Assembly (NCBI GenBank): GCA_041320695.1
Contig: JBGGOQ010000001.1
Location: 62,001-126,000 of the forward strand
Direction: 5' to 3'
Source of the DNA: Caldicellulosiruptoraceae bacterium PP1
GTDB taxonomy: Bacteria; Bacillota; Thermoanaerobacteria; Caldicellulosiruptorales; Caldicellulosiruptoraceae
Length of the DNA: 64,000 bases
Under the pieces are notes generated by a model that was not told the DNA's origin, did not search any database, and was given only the letters and a program-made list of their open reading frames with translations. The translations under genes and the position numbers were made by a program. Positions 35,601-44,901 of the stretch are shown piece after piece (the stretch's first letter is position 1; each line of letters starts with the position of its first letter).

Positions 35601-36578
35601 ATGGCTGAATTACGTTGGAATCCATTACTAGGTGATTGGGTAATGATTGCCTCACACAGACAAGAAAGACCACAAATGCCGAAGGATTGGTGCCCATTTT
35701 GCGTTGGGTCTGGTAAAGTACCTGACGATTATGAAGTTTACGAATATGATAACGATTTTCCTGCACTAATGCAAAATCCTCCTGAACCTGACGATGTTGA
35801 AACAGAATTTTATAAAACAGAAAAGGCTTATGGTAAATGTGAAGTTATTCTTTATTCGCCAAATCATACTATTACGTTACCTGAACTTGAAATTAATCAC
35901 ATAAAAAAATTAGTAGATTTATGGATTGACAGATTTGAAACATTAAAAAAGGACTCAAATATAAAATATATATTTATTTTTGAAAATAGAGGAGAAGCAG
36001 TTGGAGTTACTATGCCTCATCCACATGGACAAATATATGGTTATTCATGGATACCATTGAAAATATTAAGAGAATTAGAAAATGCAAAAAAACATTATGA
36101 GAATCATAATGAATGTTTAATATGTAGAATTGATAATGAAGAACAAGATTTTAAGAAAAGAATTATAATAGAAAATGAACATTTTGTAACATATTTGCCT
36201 TTCTTCACAGAATATCCTTACGGAGTATTTATATCATCAAAAAGGCATGTTGGAACAATTTCTCAATTTTCTGAAGAAGAAAAGATAAGTTTTGCAAAAA
36301 TTCTTAAAGAGACAACAGGGACATTAGATAATCTATTTGGCTATAAATTTCCTTATATGATGTGTATGCATCAATTACCTGTTAATGCACCAGAGGATTA
36401 TTCAAAGTATTATCATTTTCATGTTGAATTTTATCCTCCAATGAGATCAAAAGATAAACAAAAGTTTAATGCTTCGAGCGAAACTGGAGCATGGGCACCA
36501 TGTAATACTACTTCACCAGAAGAAAAAGCAGAAGAATTACGTCAAGCTTATCAAAGATTTTTAAATAGCATGAGGTGA
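35601..36578 (+). CDS. galT: Galactose-1-phosphate uridylyltransferase
   Basis: Exchanges UMP between UDP-glucose and galactose-1-phosphate in the Leloir pathway. The 325 residues are of the short HIT-type GalT class. Visible are the zinc cysteines (CPFCVGS near residue 31), the catalytic HxH region HPHGQIYGYSWIP near residue 140, NECLICRI near residue 171, and the HFHVEFYPP motif near the C-terminus. SD GAGGTGA. It is first in galT-galK-galE. I could not define a clear promoter in the 40 bases after the preceding terminator. Confidence 0.95.
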   Translation: MAELRWNPLLGDWVMIASHRQERPQMPKDWCPFCVGSGKVPDDYEVYEYDNDFPALMQNPPEPDDVETEFYKTEKAYGKCEVILYSPNHTITLPELEINHIKKLVDLWIDRFETLKKDSNIKYIFIFENRGEAVGVTMPHPHGQIYGYSWIPLKILRELENAKKHYENHNECLICRIDNEEQDFKKRIIIENEHFVTYLPFFTEYPYGVFISSKRHVGTISQFSEEEKISFAKILKETTGTLDNLFGYKFPYMMCMHQLPVNAPEDYSKYYHFHVEFYPPMRSKDKQKFNASSETGAWAPCNTTSPEEKAEELRQAYQRFLNSMR

Positions 36579-36583
36579 TTTAA

Positions 36584-37744
36584 ATGGATTTATTAAAAGA
36601 ATTTTATAATGTATATGGAGTGAATAATAACGAGGTAAGAGTTTTTTTCTCAGCGGGTAGAGTAAATCTTATTGGTGAACATACTGATTATAATGGTGGA
36701 TATGTATTTCCTGCTGCACTAAGTGTTGGAACAACAGTATTGATAAGAAAAAGAGATGACTCAAAAATATTACTTTATGCCACAGATTTGAAAACAAAAG
36801 TAGAAGCAGATTTAAATAATATTGATTCATACAAAAATTTACCTTGGGGTAATTATCAACTAGGCGTTGTAAAAGAACTTATTGAATTATCATATAATGT
36901 TGGTGGTTGTGAAATGTTATTTCACGATACAGTGCCACATGGTGCTGGCCTTTCTTCTTCAGCTGCTATAGAATGTGCCACTGGTATAGCAGTTTATTCT
37001 ATTTTCAATGATAAACCAATTGATAAAGTTGAACTTGCATTTATTGGACAAAGAGCTGAAAATAGATATGTAGGTGTAAATTGTGGTATAATGGATCAAT
37101 TTGCATCAAGTATGGGGAAAAAGGATCATGCAATATTTCTAAATACTAAGACAATGGACTATGAATATGTTCCACTTAATCTTCAAAACTATAAAATAGT
37201 TATCTCAAATACTAATAAAAAAAGAAGCCTTGCTGATTCAAAATATAATCAAAGAAGAAATGAATGTGAGCAGGGCCTAAAAGCATTGCAAAATGAAATT
37301 TCAGTTCAAACATTGGGTGATGTAAGTAAAGAACAATTTGAACAGTATAAATACTTAATAGAAGACGAAATTATAAGAAAAAGGGTGGAGCATGTAGTAT
37401 ACGAAGACTATAGGGTTTTAAAATCTATAGAAGTTTTAAACAATGGTGACTTAATTGAATTTGGCAAGCTAATGTTTGAATCTCATTATTCACTCAAAAA
37501 TCTTTACGAAGTTACAGGAATTGAACTTGATACATTAGTTGAAGAAGCATCAAAAATACAAGGAGTTATTGGTTCAAGAATGACTGGGGCTGGCTTTGGT
37601 GGTTGTACTGTTTCAATAGTTCATAAAGATGCTATTGATGAATTCAAACAAAAAGTTGGAGAAAACTATTATAAAAAAACTAACTTAAAAGCTGACTTTT
37701 ATGTATTTGACATTGATGATGGAGCAAGAGAAATAAAAGTGTAA
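36584..37744 (+). CDS. galK: Galactokinase
   Basis: A GHMP-family kinase of 386 residues that phosphorylates galactose at C1. The signature GRVNLIGEHTDYNGGYVFPAA is split across residues 24-44. The ATP motif PHGAGLSSSAAIE is near residue 122, the catalytic Asp is in NCGIMDQFASS, and motif III is MTGAGFGGCTVS. SD GAGGTGA inside the galT end. It lies five bases after galT and fifteen before galE. Confidence 0.96.
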   Translation: MDLLKEFYNVYGVNNNEVRVFFSAGRVNLIGEHTDYNGGYVFPAALSVGTTVLIRKRDDSKILLYATDLKTKVEADLNNIDSYKNLPWGNYQLGVVKELIELSYNVGGCEMLFHDTVPHGAGLSSSAAIECATGIAVYSIFNDKPIDKVELAFIGQRAENRYVGVNCGIMDQFASSMGKKDHAIFLNTKTMDYEYVPLNLQNYKIVISNTNKKRSLADSKYNQRRNECEQGLKALQNEISVQTLGDVSKEQFEQYKYLIEDEIIRKRVEHVVYEDYRVLKSIEVLNNGDLIEFGKLMFESHYSLKNLYEVTGIELDTLVEEASKIQGVIGSRMTGAGFGGCTVSIVHKDAIDEFKQKVGENYYKKTNLKADFYVFDIDDGAREIKV

Positions 37745-37759
37745 AGGATGGTGCAATTG

Positions 37760-38740
37760 ATGATTTTAGTTACTGGTGGAGCTGGTTATATAGGTAGTCA
37801 TATGGTTTACTTGCTACTTGAAAAAGGATATGATGTCATAGTTATCGATAACTTAGAAAAAGGACATAAGAAAGCTGTTCTTGGAGGAAAACTTATTGTA
37901 GGTGATTTAAGAGATATTGAATTTTTGGATAAAGTTTTCTCTGAAAATCAAATTGATGCTGTAATTCATTTTGCTGCATCATCTCTTGTTGGGGAAAGTG
38001 TACTAAATCCAATGAAATATTACTATAACAATGTTTATGGGACTATTAATTTAGTAAATACAATGATTAAATATGATGTAAAAAAGATAGTGTTCTCATC
38101 AACTGCTGCAACATATGGAGAACCTGAAAATATACCAATTCTAGAAACTGATAAAACATTACCTACTAATCCGTACGGTGAAACAAAACTTGCAATAGAA
38201 AAAATGTTAAAATGGGCTGACAATGCACATGGATTAAAATATGTTTCATTAAGATATTTTAACGTAGCTGGTGCACATCCAGATGGCTTAATAGGTGAGG
38301 ATCATGACCCAGAAAGCCATTTAATTCCAATTGTTCTTCAAGCTGCATTAGGCAAGAGAGAAAAAGTAGTAGTTTATGGTAATGATTACGATACTAAAGA
38401 CGGGACATGTATTAGGGACTATATACATGTACTGGATTTATGTGAAGCTCATCTATTAGCATTACAATATTTAGACAAAAACAATAGTGAGATTTTTAAT
38501 TTAGGTAATGGTGAAGGATTTTCTGTATTTGAAGTGATAAATACTTGTAAAGAAGTAACAGGTATTGATATCAAATACGAGATTGGACGAAGAAGATTAG
38601 GTGATCCATCTATACTGATTGCTTCATCAGAAAAAGCAATAAAAACATTGGATTGGAAACAAAAATATAATTCCCTTAAAAAAATTGTTGAAACAGCTTG
38701 GAAATGGCATAGCAAAAATCCTAATGGTTTTATTGAATAA
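37760..38740 (+). CDS. galE: UDP-glucose 4-epimerase
   Basis: Interconverts UDP-galactose and UDP-glucose with bound NAD+. The 326-residue extended SDR has GGAGYIGSHMV near residue 6, FAASSLVGES, the catalytic Ser/Thr in SSTAATYG and YxxxK in NPYGETKLAIEK. I chose ATG 37760 as MILVTGG, the normal start; AAGGA is 11 bases upstream. The alternative ATG 37748 adds four residues. It completes the Leloir operon. Confidence 0.96.
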   Translation: MILVTGGAGYIGSHMVYLLLEKGYDVIVIDNLEKGHKKAVLGGKLIVGDLRDIEFLDKVFSENQIDAVIHFAASSLVGESVLNPMKYYYNNVYGTINLVNTMIKYDVKKIVFSSTAATYGEPENIPILETDKTLPTNPYGETKLAIEKMLKWADNAHGLKYVSLRYFNVAGAHPDGLIGEDHDPESHLIPIVLQAALGKREKVVVYGNDYDTKDGTCIRDYIHVLDLCEAHLLALQYLDKNNSEIFNLGNGEGFSVFEVINTCKEVTGIDIKYEIGRRRLGDPSILIASSEKAIKTLDWKQKYNSLKKIVETAWKWHSKNPNGFIE

Positions 38741-38744
38741 TCTT

Positions 38745-38779
38745 ATAGAGTATGCTTATTGCATACTCTATTTTGTATT
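38745..38779 (+). terminator. Terminator of the gal operon
   Basis: ATAGAGTATGC (38745-38755) pairs perfectly with GCATACTCTAT (38761-38771) over a 5-base loop, followed by TTTGTATT. Confidence 0.85.
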
Positions 38780-38876
38780 AATTACAAATTACATATTTTT
38801 GATATAAAATATATCTATATTGTTTATAAAAATTAATATATAATAGTAAATAATATCTCATATAAAGGTGACTAAA

Positions 38877-41800
38877 ATGAGAATTTTAATTGTAGATGAT
38901 GCAGTATTTATTAGAAAAATTTTAAAAGGAATATTCCTTGAACTTGGTCACGAAGTTATTGCTGAAGCTGCAACAGGCCAAGAAGCCATAAAATTAGCAA
39001 GTAGCCTAAAACCAGAATTAATAACATTAGATATTACAATGCCAGATATTGATGGTTTATTGGCAATGAAAAAGATTAAGGAAGTTTCTCCAGATTCAGC
39101 AATTGTTATGGTATCTGCTACATCAAATCAATCGTTAATTCTTGAAGCACTTAAAAATGGAGCAGAAAATTTTATTACAAAGCCATTCACTAAAGAAAAA
39201 GTTGAAGAAATAGTTATATCATTAAATGATAATAAAGAGAAAAATAATATAATTAGTGACATTAAAATAATAAATGAAGAACTTTATACTACAATTGTTT
39301 TTAAAATTACATCTGGAATAACATATAATACTTTTGAAAATTATTCAAAGAAAAATATCAATATAAGATTTGAGAATTGTGAATTATCGGCTGATATTAA
39401 GGATTATTATAAATTGTCAAATGGACTAGTTGAAGAAATAATTTTTAAAAAAAATAGCGATAAAAGCTTAGATCTTATTTTAGTAACAGATTCTAAGAAT
39501 TATCAAATAACAGATAAAGAAAATAAATTAGAAATTACAATAAAATATGAAGAAGCTTCAATAGAATGGCTGGTTGATCAATATAAAATTTTACTTATGA
39601 ATATTTCTAACCAATATATAAAAACTCAAAAAATAGATGAAAAATCAATAAGTATAGAAATTCATAATAAAGCCATTTTTCTTTCAGAATTAAATAAAAA
39701 ATTTGATGATGGAATAATTGATATTATAGATGTTAAAAAATCAATGTTTGGATATGTATGTACAATTCATTTTGCTAAACCTGTTCAATATGAACTAAAC
39801 GAAAATGATTATTCTACCGAGTTAATAATCAAACAAATTGTTGAGTTAAAAGATTTTGAAATAATTAATAATAATGATGAGACTAATATTAATATATTTT
39901 TATCCGACTATTCATCCCATTCAACAACAAAAAATGAAAAAAATAATATAATAATTGAATTAGAAAACGTTACTCTTTCTGAAAAATTAGCACAGCAAGA
40001 GAAATATTCATTTGATGATGGGCTTGTTGAAAGTTTACTATTTTCCAAATTAAATAATAATGTGATAATAGAGATTTTAACAGATGTAATAAGGTCAAAT
40101 ATTAGTTTAGAAAATAATATTTTACGTATAAATCTTAAAGCAAATAAAGCATATATATTATATGACTCTGCTACTTCGAAATTTATTTTTCAAAATATTA
40201 AGAAAGAAAATTCAGAATTAGAATTAAAAGATGATAATAAATCCTTATCCTTTACTATAAGTGATAGATATGTTAATTTAATAAAGGACATAATTCCAAA
40301 AGATGATCAAATAGTTGAAGATATTAAAATATCTAAAGAGAAAAATACATATTATGGAACTATTTTATTCAAAAAAAAGATAAAGTTCGCTATTGAAGAA
40401 TCAAAAGATAATAAATCCTTTTATATAACATTTAGTATCTTGGAAGATTTTAGTATTATTAATTCTTTTGAATTAGATAATTTTTCAAAAGAAGTAAAAT
40501 TGAAAATATATTTTGATAAAAAAATGGATTTTATATATGAACATAAAGGTGATGAAAAATATTTATTATTAAAATTGTTAAATACAAAGATAGAAAAAAT
40601 AAATCAATCACCTTATACATTTATTGATGGCTTTATTGAGAAAATTCATTTTTATCAATCAGGTCCTGATACAATTATTGAAGTATACTCAGAAATTAAT
40701 GATTTTGACATCACAGCATCTGATGAATGCCTTGAAATTGTATTTAAACCTATTATTAGTACTTTAGATTTTGATATTGAAAATTATAAAATAATGTTTA
40801 GCAACCTTTCTGAAAATAGTGTAATAATTTCTGAGTCAGAAGAAGAAAATCAAATTAACTTTTATATTAATAATAAAGAATTGTTTTTAACTCCTGGTGT
40901 GTTTAGGTTTGAAAATGAACTTATTAAAGCTATTCAAATTTCAAAGATTAATACTGGTTACAATGTAATTATATTTACAAATAAACAAATTAAGTTAAAA
41001 ATTTTACAAGAAAGCAATAATTTAATATTATTAATCAAAGCTTATTGTAAAATAGATAATATTGAATTTGTAAATAATGAAGAATTTAAAATTAACCTGT
41101 ATTATTCAGGTGATTTATCATATGAAACAAAAAATATAGAACAAAATATTATTCAAATAGACCTTTTTGATGTCTTATTTAATAATATAAATACAGAAAA
41201 TTTGGTAAAAAACAATGAAATAATAAAGAACATTAATATTTTTAAGACAGATGAAGATAAGCTAATAATAATAATAGAGCATAGATTGGCTAAAATAAAT
41301 ATAAATGATAACAAAGGAGATTCTTTTTTAGAAATTATCTTACAAAAAGCATTTTGTGAAGTAAAATATTTAAAAGAAGACAAAGTAATTAAATTTGAAT
41401 ATATTGTATCTCCTGCAATAGATTTTTATGAGTTCAATAATTTATTATTAATAAAATTATTTAAAGACATAAATAGACTGAAAATAATTAATGCTGATAC
41501 AAATGATGAATATATTAGATTTATTCATTCATATGAAACATTTGACAATTATATTATTTATATATTATTTAATAAAGCTGTAAAAATTAATTGGCTTCTT
41601 GACCAAAATAATTTAATTATTAATTTTAATGAAAAAGAAAAAAAATTAAAAAATGAAACTAGTAACATTACAGAAATATGTTTAAGAGAATCTAATAATA
41701 CTATCAACACTACCGAAATAAAAAACATGCAAAAACCTATTATTTATTTAGATGCAGGGCATGGTGGGAAAAATTTTGGTGGAGTATTCGAAAAAATTGA

Positions 41801-42299
41801 AAATGGTAGGGTACAAAAATACTTTGAAAAAGATATAAATCTTAATATTGTTCAAAAACTAGCTATTGCTCTAAAAGAATATGGATTTACTGTAAAACTT
41901 ACTAGAAAAGAGGACAAAGATTTAAGCACAAATGATAGATTATCTATAATTGATCCAAATGAGCCAGGTTTGTTTATAAGTATTCATATTGGAACATCTA
42001 CAAATAAACAAATTAGAGGATTGAATATTTACTATAATTACGAAGAAAAAGAAATAAACATCATTAATTTAGCTCAGTTAATAAAAACTAAAATTAACGA
42101 TAAAAATTTAACTCCTGTCAAAGATATTGTAAAAGGAAATGAAATTAGTATACTTGAAAAATCAGAAATACCTTCATTACTTCTTCAAATAGGACATGGA
42201 ACAAATATTTATGATTTATTGATGCTTATTGATGAAAAATATACAAATAAATTAGCAGATACTATTGCTGAATCTATTGATGAGCATTTTTCGAAATAA
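38877..42299 (+). CDS. Receiver domain - AMIN-like repeats - (pseudo)amidase fusion protein
   Basis: A single uninterrupted frame of 1140 residues with an unusual architecture. Residues 1-120 are a complete CheY-like receiver: acidic pair D7-D8, phosphoacceptor Asp in TLDITMP, Ser in VSATS and Lys in ITKPF. Residues ~130-940 are about eight beta-rich AMIN-like repeats, recurring around phrases such as DGLVEEIIF, DGLVESLLF and DGFIEKIHF. Residues ~951-1140 are an Amidase_3 domain with zinc ligands His962, Glu984 and His1037, but the catalytic Glu is Gln1104 (LLLQIGHGTN). There is no signal peptide, because the protein begins with the receiver. ATG 38877 follows AAGGTGA by six bases. It lies between galE and rho. 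Inference: a cytoplasmic, phosphorylation-gated, probably inactive amidase-like protein. No sensor kinase is nearby. Confidence 0.88.
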   Translation: MRILIVDDAVFIRKILKGIFLELGHEVIAEAATGQEAIKLASSLKPELITLDITMPDIDGLLAMKKIKEVSPDSAIVMVSATSNQSLILEALKNGAENFITKPFTKEKVEEIVISLNDNKEKNNIISDIKIINEELYTTIVFKITSGITYNTFENYSKKNINIRFENCELSADIKDYYKLSNGLVEEIIFKKNSDKSLDLILVTDSKNYQITDKENKLEITIKYEEASIEWLVDQYKILLMNISNQYIKTQKIDEKSISIEIHNKAIFLSELNKKFDDGIIDIIDVKKSMFGYVCTIHFAKPVQYELNENDYSTELIIKQIVELKDFEIINNNDETNINIFLSDYSSHSTTKNEKNNIIIELENVTLSEKLAQQEKYSFDDGLVESLLFSKLNNNVIIEILTDVIRSNISLENNILRINLKANKAYILYDSATSKFIFQNIKKENSELELKDDNKSLSFTISDRYVNLIKDIIPKDDQIVEDIKISKEKNTYYGTILFKKKIKFAIEESKDNKSFYITFSILEDFSIINSFELDNFSKEVKLKIYFDKKMDFIYEHKGDEKYLLLKLLNTKIEKINQSPYTFIDGFIEKIHFYQSGPDTIIEVYSEINDFDITASDECLEIVFKPIISTLDFDIENYKIMFSNLSENSVIISESEEENQINFYINNKELFLTPGVFRFENELIKAIQISKINTGYNVIIFTNKQIKLKILQESNNLILLIKAYCKIDNIEFVNNEEFKINLYYSGDLSYETKNIEQNIIQIDLFDVLFNNINTENLVKNNEIIKNINIFKTDEDKLIIIIEHRLAKININDNKGDSFLEIILQKAFCEVKYLKEDKVIKFEYIVSPAIDFYEFNNLLLIKLFKDINRLKIINADTNDEYIRFIHSYETFDNYIIYILFNKAVKINWLLDQNNLIINFNEKEKKLKNETSNITEICLRESNNTINTTEIKNMQKPIIYLDAGHGGKNFGGVFEKIENGRVQKYFEKDINLNIVQKLAIALKEYGFTVKLTRKEDKDLSTNDRLSIIDPNEPGLFISIHIGTSTNKQIRGLNIYYNYEEKEINIINLAQLIKTKINDKNLTPVKDIVKGNEISILEKSEIPSLLLQIGHGTNIYDLLMLIDEKYTNKLADTIAESIDEHFSK

Positions 42300-42305
42300 T
42301 TTCTA

Positions 42306-42333
42306 TTGACTTTTTAATAATCTTTGTTACAAT
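42306..42333 (+). promoter_or_regulatory. Promoter of rho
   Basis: TTGACT (42306-42311) and TACAAT (42328-42333) have a 16-base spacer, giving a leader of about 80 bases. Rho is autoregulated in several bacteria, but I see no C-rich rut-like tract beyond a short pyrimidine stretch near 42347-42367. Confidence 0.65.
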
Positions 42334-42419
42334 ATCAATGACAGGTTTTTCCCTTCTTTTTTATTCCCAGAAAAATATTAAATACTTATAGATATTTTTT
42401 TTGAAGGAGGAGTATGTTT

Positions 42420-44108
42420 GTGTCAAGTGGCTTAGATGATTTTTTAAAAAATAAAACTATTGTTGAATTAAGAGAAATAGCAAAAAATTTAGGTATTCCT
42501 AAGTATTCACTATTAAAAAAGAATGAATTAATAGATATTATAAGAAATAGCATTAATAGTAATGGTAATGGTTCTGATGAAGTAATTCAAACGATTGAGA
42601 AAAAAGAAAAAGGCAAAAGAGGTAGGAAAAGAAAACAAGAAAATGAAGGAATTGAACAAATTCAAATGGATAATATTGTTAGCAATGATGATGAAGATAT
42701 TGTTTCAAATATGAAATTTGATGAAAAAGAGATTGGAAAAGAAGAAATGAAAATTGAAAATAAAAATGTTGCTGAAGAAAAGAATACTGAAATTAATTTA
42801 TCAGATGAAAAAGAAGAAATACTTAATATTGATAAAAATATCAAAGATAATATTATAAATAATCATGAAAACGATATAAAAGAAATAGATAAAGATAAAA
42901 ATGATATAAAAGATCAATTAAAACTTATAAGTTTAACTCCAGAATTCAAAGAACTTGAAGGTAAGGTTGAGGTTGGAGGAATAGGAGAAGGTGTATTAGA
43001 GATAATTTATGAGGCAGGTGGAGGAGGAGGTTACGGATTTCTAAGAGATGATACTTTTACTCCAGGATCCAAAGATATTTATGTTTCTCCTTCTCAAATC
43101 AGAAAGTTTAATTTAAAAACAGGTGATAAAATAAAAGGACCAATTAGAATTCCAAAAGAGAACGAAAAATTTGCTGGTCTTCTATTAGTTCAATCTGTCA
43201 ACGATATGAAACCCGAGGAGATTACAAAAAGAGTTCCTTTCGATGAATTAACGCCTATATTCCCTAATAAAAGAATTGTTCTTGAAAATAAAAATAAATC
43301 TGATGATTTAGCAGTGAGATTAATTGACCTTATTGCACCAATTGGAAGAGGCCAAAGAGGTTTAATAGTTGCTCCTCCAAAAGCTGGTAAAACAATACTA
43401 TTGAAGAAAATTGCGGCAAGTATACTAAATAATTATTCTGATTTGCATTTAATTGTCTTACTTATTGATGAAAGGCCTGAAGAGGTTACCGATATGCAGG
43501 ATAGTATTAATGCAGAAATTCATTATTCTACATTTGATGAAACACCTGATCATCATATAAAGGTTGCAGAAATGACACTTGAAAGAGCTATGAGATTAGT
43601 TGAATGCAAGAAAGATGTTGTAATTTTACTAGATAGTTTAACTAGGCTTGCAAGAGCATATAACTTGGTAGAACCTCCATCCGGACGAACATTATCAGGT
43701 GGATTAGATCCTAATGCACTTCATAAACCAAAAAAATTCTTCGGTGCTGCAAGAAACCTTAGAGAAGGCGGAAGTCTTACAATATTAGCAACTGCTCTTA
43801 TTGAAACAGGATCAAGAATGGATGATGTTATTTTCGAAGAATTCAAAGGTACTGGTAATATGGAATTGCATCTTGATAGGAAATTATCCGAAAAGAGAAT
43901 TTTTCCTGCTATTGATATAAATAAATCAGGAACCCGAAGAGAAGAACTTTTATTGTCAGAACAAGAAAAAGTTGCTGTTGATACAATTAGAAGATTCCTT
44001 GGAAATCTAGGAACGGCAGAGGTAACTGAAAGATTAATTAGCAGACTAGCTAAAACAAATAGTAATAATGATCTTGTTCAAGAAGTAAGTAAATCTTTAT
44101 CAATTTAA
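42420..44108 (+). CDS. rho: Transcription termination factor Rho with large N-terminal insertion
   Basis: A hexameric RNA-dependent ATPase that terminates transcription, here 562 residues against about 420 in E. coli. Residues 1-45 form the Rho_N helical domain ([22 protein letters not shown]). Residues ~46-155 are a low-complexity, Lys/Glu/Asp/Asn-rich insertion. Then come the RNA-binding cold-shock domain ([28 protein letters not shown]) and the RecA-type motor with Walker [14 protein letters not shown], the segment [12 protein letters not shown] and [14 protein letters not shown]. The start is GTG 42420 (nine bases after AAGGAGG) or ATG 42414 (three bases). The insertion is typical of some Clostridia. 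Confidence 0.95.
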   Translation: MSSGLDDFLKNKTIVELREIAKNLGIPKYSLLKKNELIDIIRNSINSNGNGSDEVIQTIEKKEKGKRGRKRKQENEGIEQIQMDNIVSNDDEDIVSNMKFDEKEIGKEEMKIENKNVAEEKNTEINLSDEKEEILNIDKNIKDNIINNHENDIKEIDKDKNDIKDQLKLISLTPEFKELEGKVEVGGIGEGVLEIIYEAGGGGGYGFLRDDTFTPGSKDIYVSPSQIRKFNLKTGDKIKGPIRIPKENEKFAGLLLVQSVNDMKPEEITKRVPFDELTPIFPNKRIVLENKNKSDDLAVRLIDLIAPIGRGQRGLIVAPPKAGKTILLKKIAASILNNYSDLHLIVLLIDERPEEVTDMQDSINAEIHYSTFDETPDHHIKVAEMTLERAMRLVECKKDVVILLDSLTRLARAYNLVEPPSGRTLSGGLDPNALHKPKKFFGAARNLREGGSLTILATALIETGSRMDDVIFEEFKGTGNMELHLDRKLSEKRIFPAIDINKSGTRREELLLSEQEKVAVDTIRRFLGNLGTAEVTERLISRLAKTNSNNDLVQEVSKSLSI

Positions 44109-44110
44109 TA

Positions 44111-44147
44111 AAAAAGCTGCTATTTAAAATATGGCAGCTTTTTTTAT
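44111..44147 (+). terminator. Terminator of rho
   Basis: AAAAAGCTGC (44111-44120) pairs with GCAGCTTTTT (44134-44143). The 13-base loop is itself partly self-complementary. Confidence 0.82.
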
Positions 44148-44216
44148 ACAAAAATTTTCTTTTTTAAAATGCACCCTTGAAATAATTAAAATATAGAATA
44201 TATTGGGGGTGATAAT

Positions 44217-44777
44217 TTGAAGATATGTATAGATCCAGGGCATGGAGGAATTGACCCAGGAGCAGTTGGCATAAATGGTGTTTTAGAAAAAAACATAGCA
44301 CTTGATATTTCTCTTAAATTAACTAATTTACTAAAAAAATATAATTATGAAGTAATACTGACAAGAGATTCGGATATACTAAAGTGGGAAAGAAAAAATG
44401 TAAGTAGTGATTTGAAGGCAAGATGTGATATTGCAAATGTTAATAAATGTGATATTTTTGTAAGCATTCACTGTAATAGTAGCCAAAATAACAATGCTAC
44501 TGGAATTGAAACTTATTATTATAAAACTCAAGACAAAAGTAAAGAGCTAGCAGAAATAATTCAACAAAATTTAATAAAATATACAAAACTTATAAATAGA
44601 GGAGTTAAAAGAGCTAATTATTATGTCCTTAGGAATACAACAATGCCTTCGGTATTAATTGAACTTGGATTTATTAATAATGAAAAGGATGTTAAAACTC
44701 TTGTTGATACTAAATATCAAAATATATATGCTCAAGCAATTTATAATGGAATAAAAGAGTATTTTAAGATTAAATAA
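44217..44777 (+). CDS. N-acetylmuramoyl-L-alanine amidase, CwlC-like, no signal peptide
   Basis: A 186-residue protein that is almost entirely an Amidase_3 domain. Zinc ligands are His in DPGHGG near residue 9, Glu in VLEKNIALDI and His in VSIHCNSS; the catalytic Glu is in VLIELGFINN, so the enzyme should be active. There is no signal peptide or transmembrane segment. This resembles B. subtilis CwlC, a mother-cell amidase that acts on the wall without export at sporulation. The start is TTG with GGGGGTGA upstream. It stands alone between two terminators. Confidence 0.9.
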   Translation: MKICIDPGHGGIDPGAVGINGVLEKNIALDISLKLTNLLKKYNYEVILTRDSDILKWERKNVSSDLKARCDIANVNKCDIFVSIHCNSSQNNNATGIETYYYKTQDKSKELAEIIQQNLIKYTKLINRGVKRANYYVLRNTTMPSVLIELGFINNEKDVKTLVDTKYQNIYAQAIYNGIKEYFKIK

Positions 44778-44783
44778 TTTTAT

Positions 44784-44822
44784 TGGAATTGCAGTAAATA
44801 CATTTCCTGCAATTTTTTTTTA
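44784..44822 (+). terminator. Terminator of the CwlC-like amidase gene
   Basis: AATTGCAG (44787-44794) pairs with CTGCAATT (44807-44814), with further pairing inside the loop, followed by a run of T. Confidence 0.82.
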
Positions 44823-44901
44823 TAATTATTTATATAATAATATTGTTAAGCTAAAAATGGGTAATATATAAGTTATAATAAATAAATGGGGTGTGCCTTC
44901 A

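Noticed and set aside
38780-38876. Promoter of the receiver-amidase fusion
   Set aside because: Several TATAAT-like boxes exist (for example 38839-38844) but none has a correctly spaced -35, so no promoter is called.
44173-44200. Sigma-K-like promoter (AC-17-TATAgaaTA) before the CwlC-like amidase
   Set aside because: The -10 lacks the C of CATA, and the predicted start would fall within the SD, so the match is not convincing.
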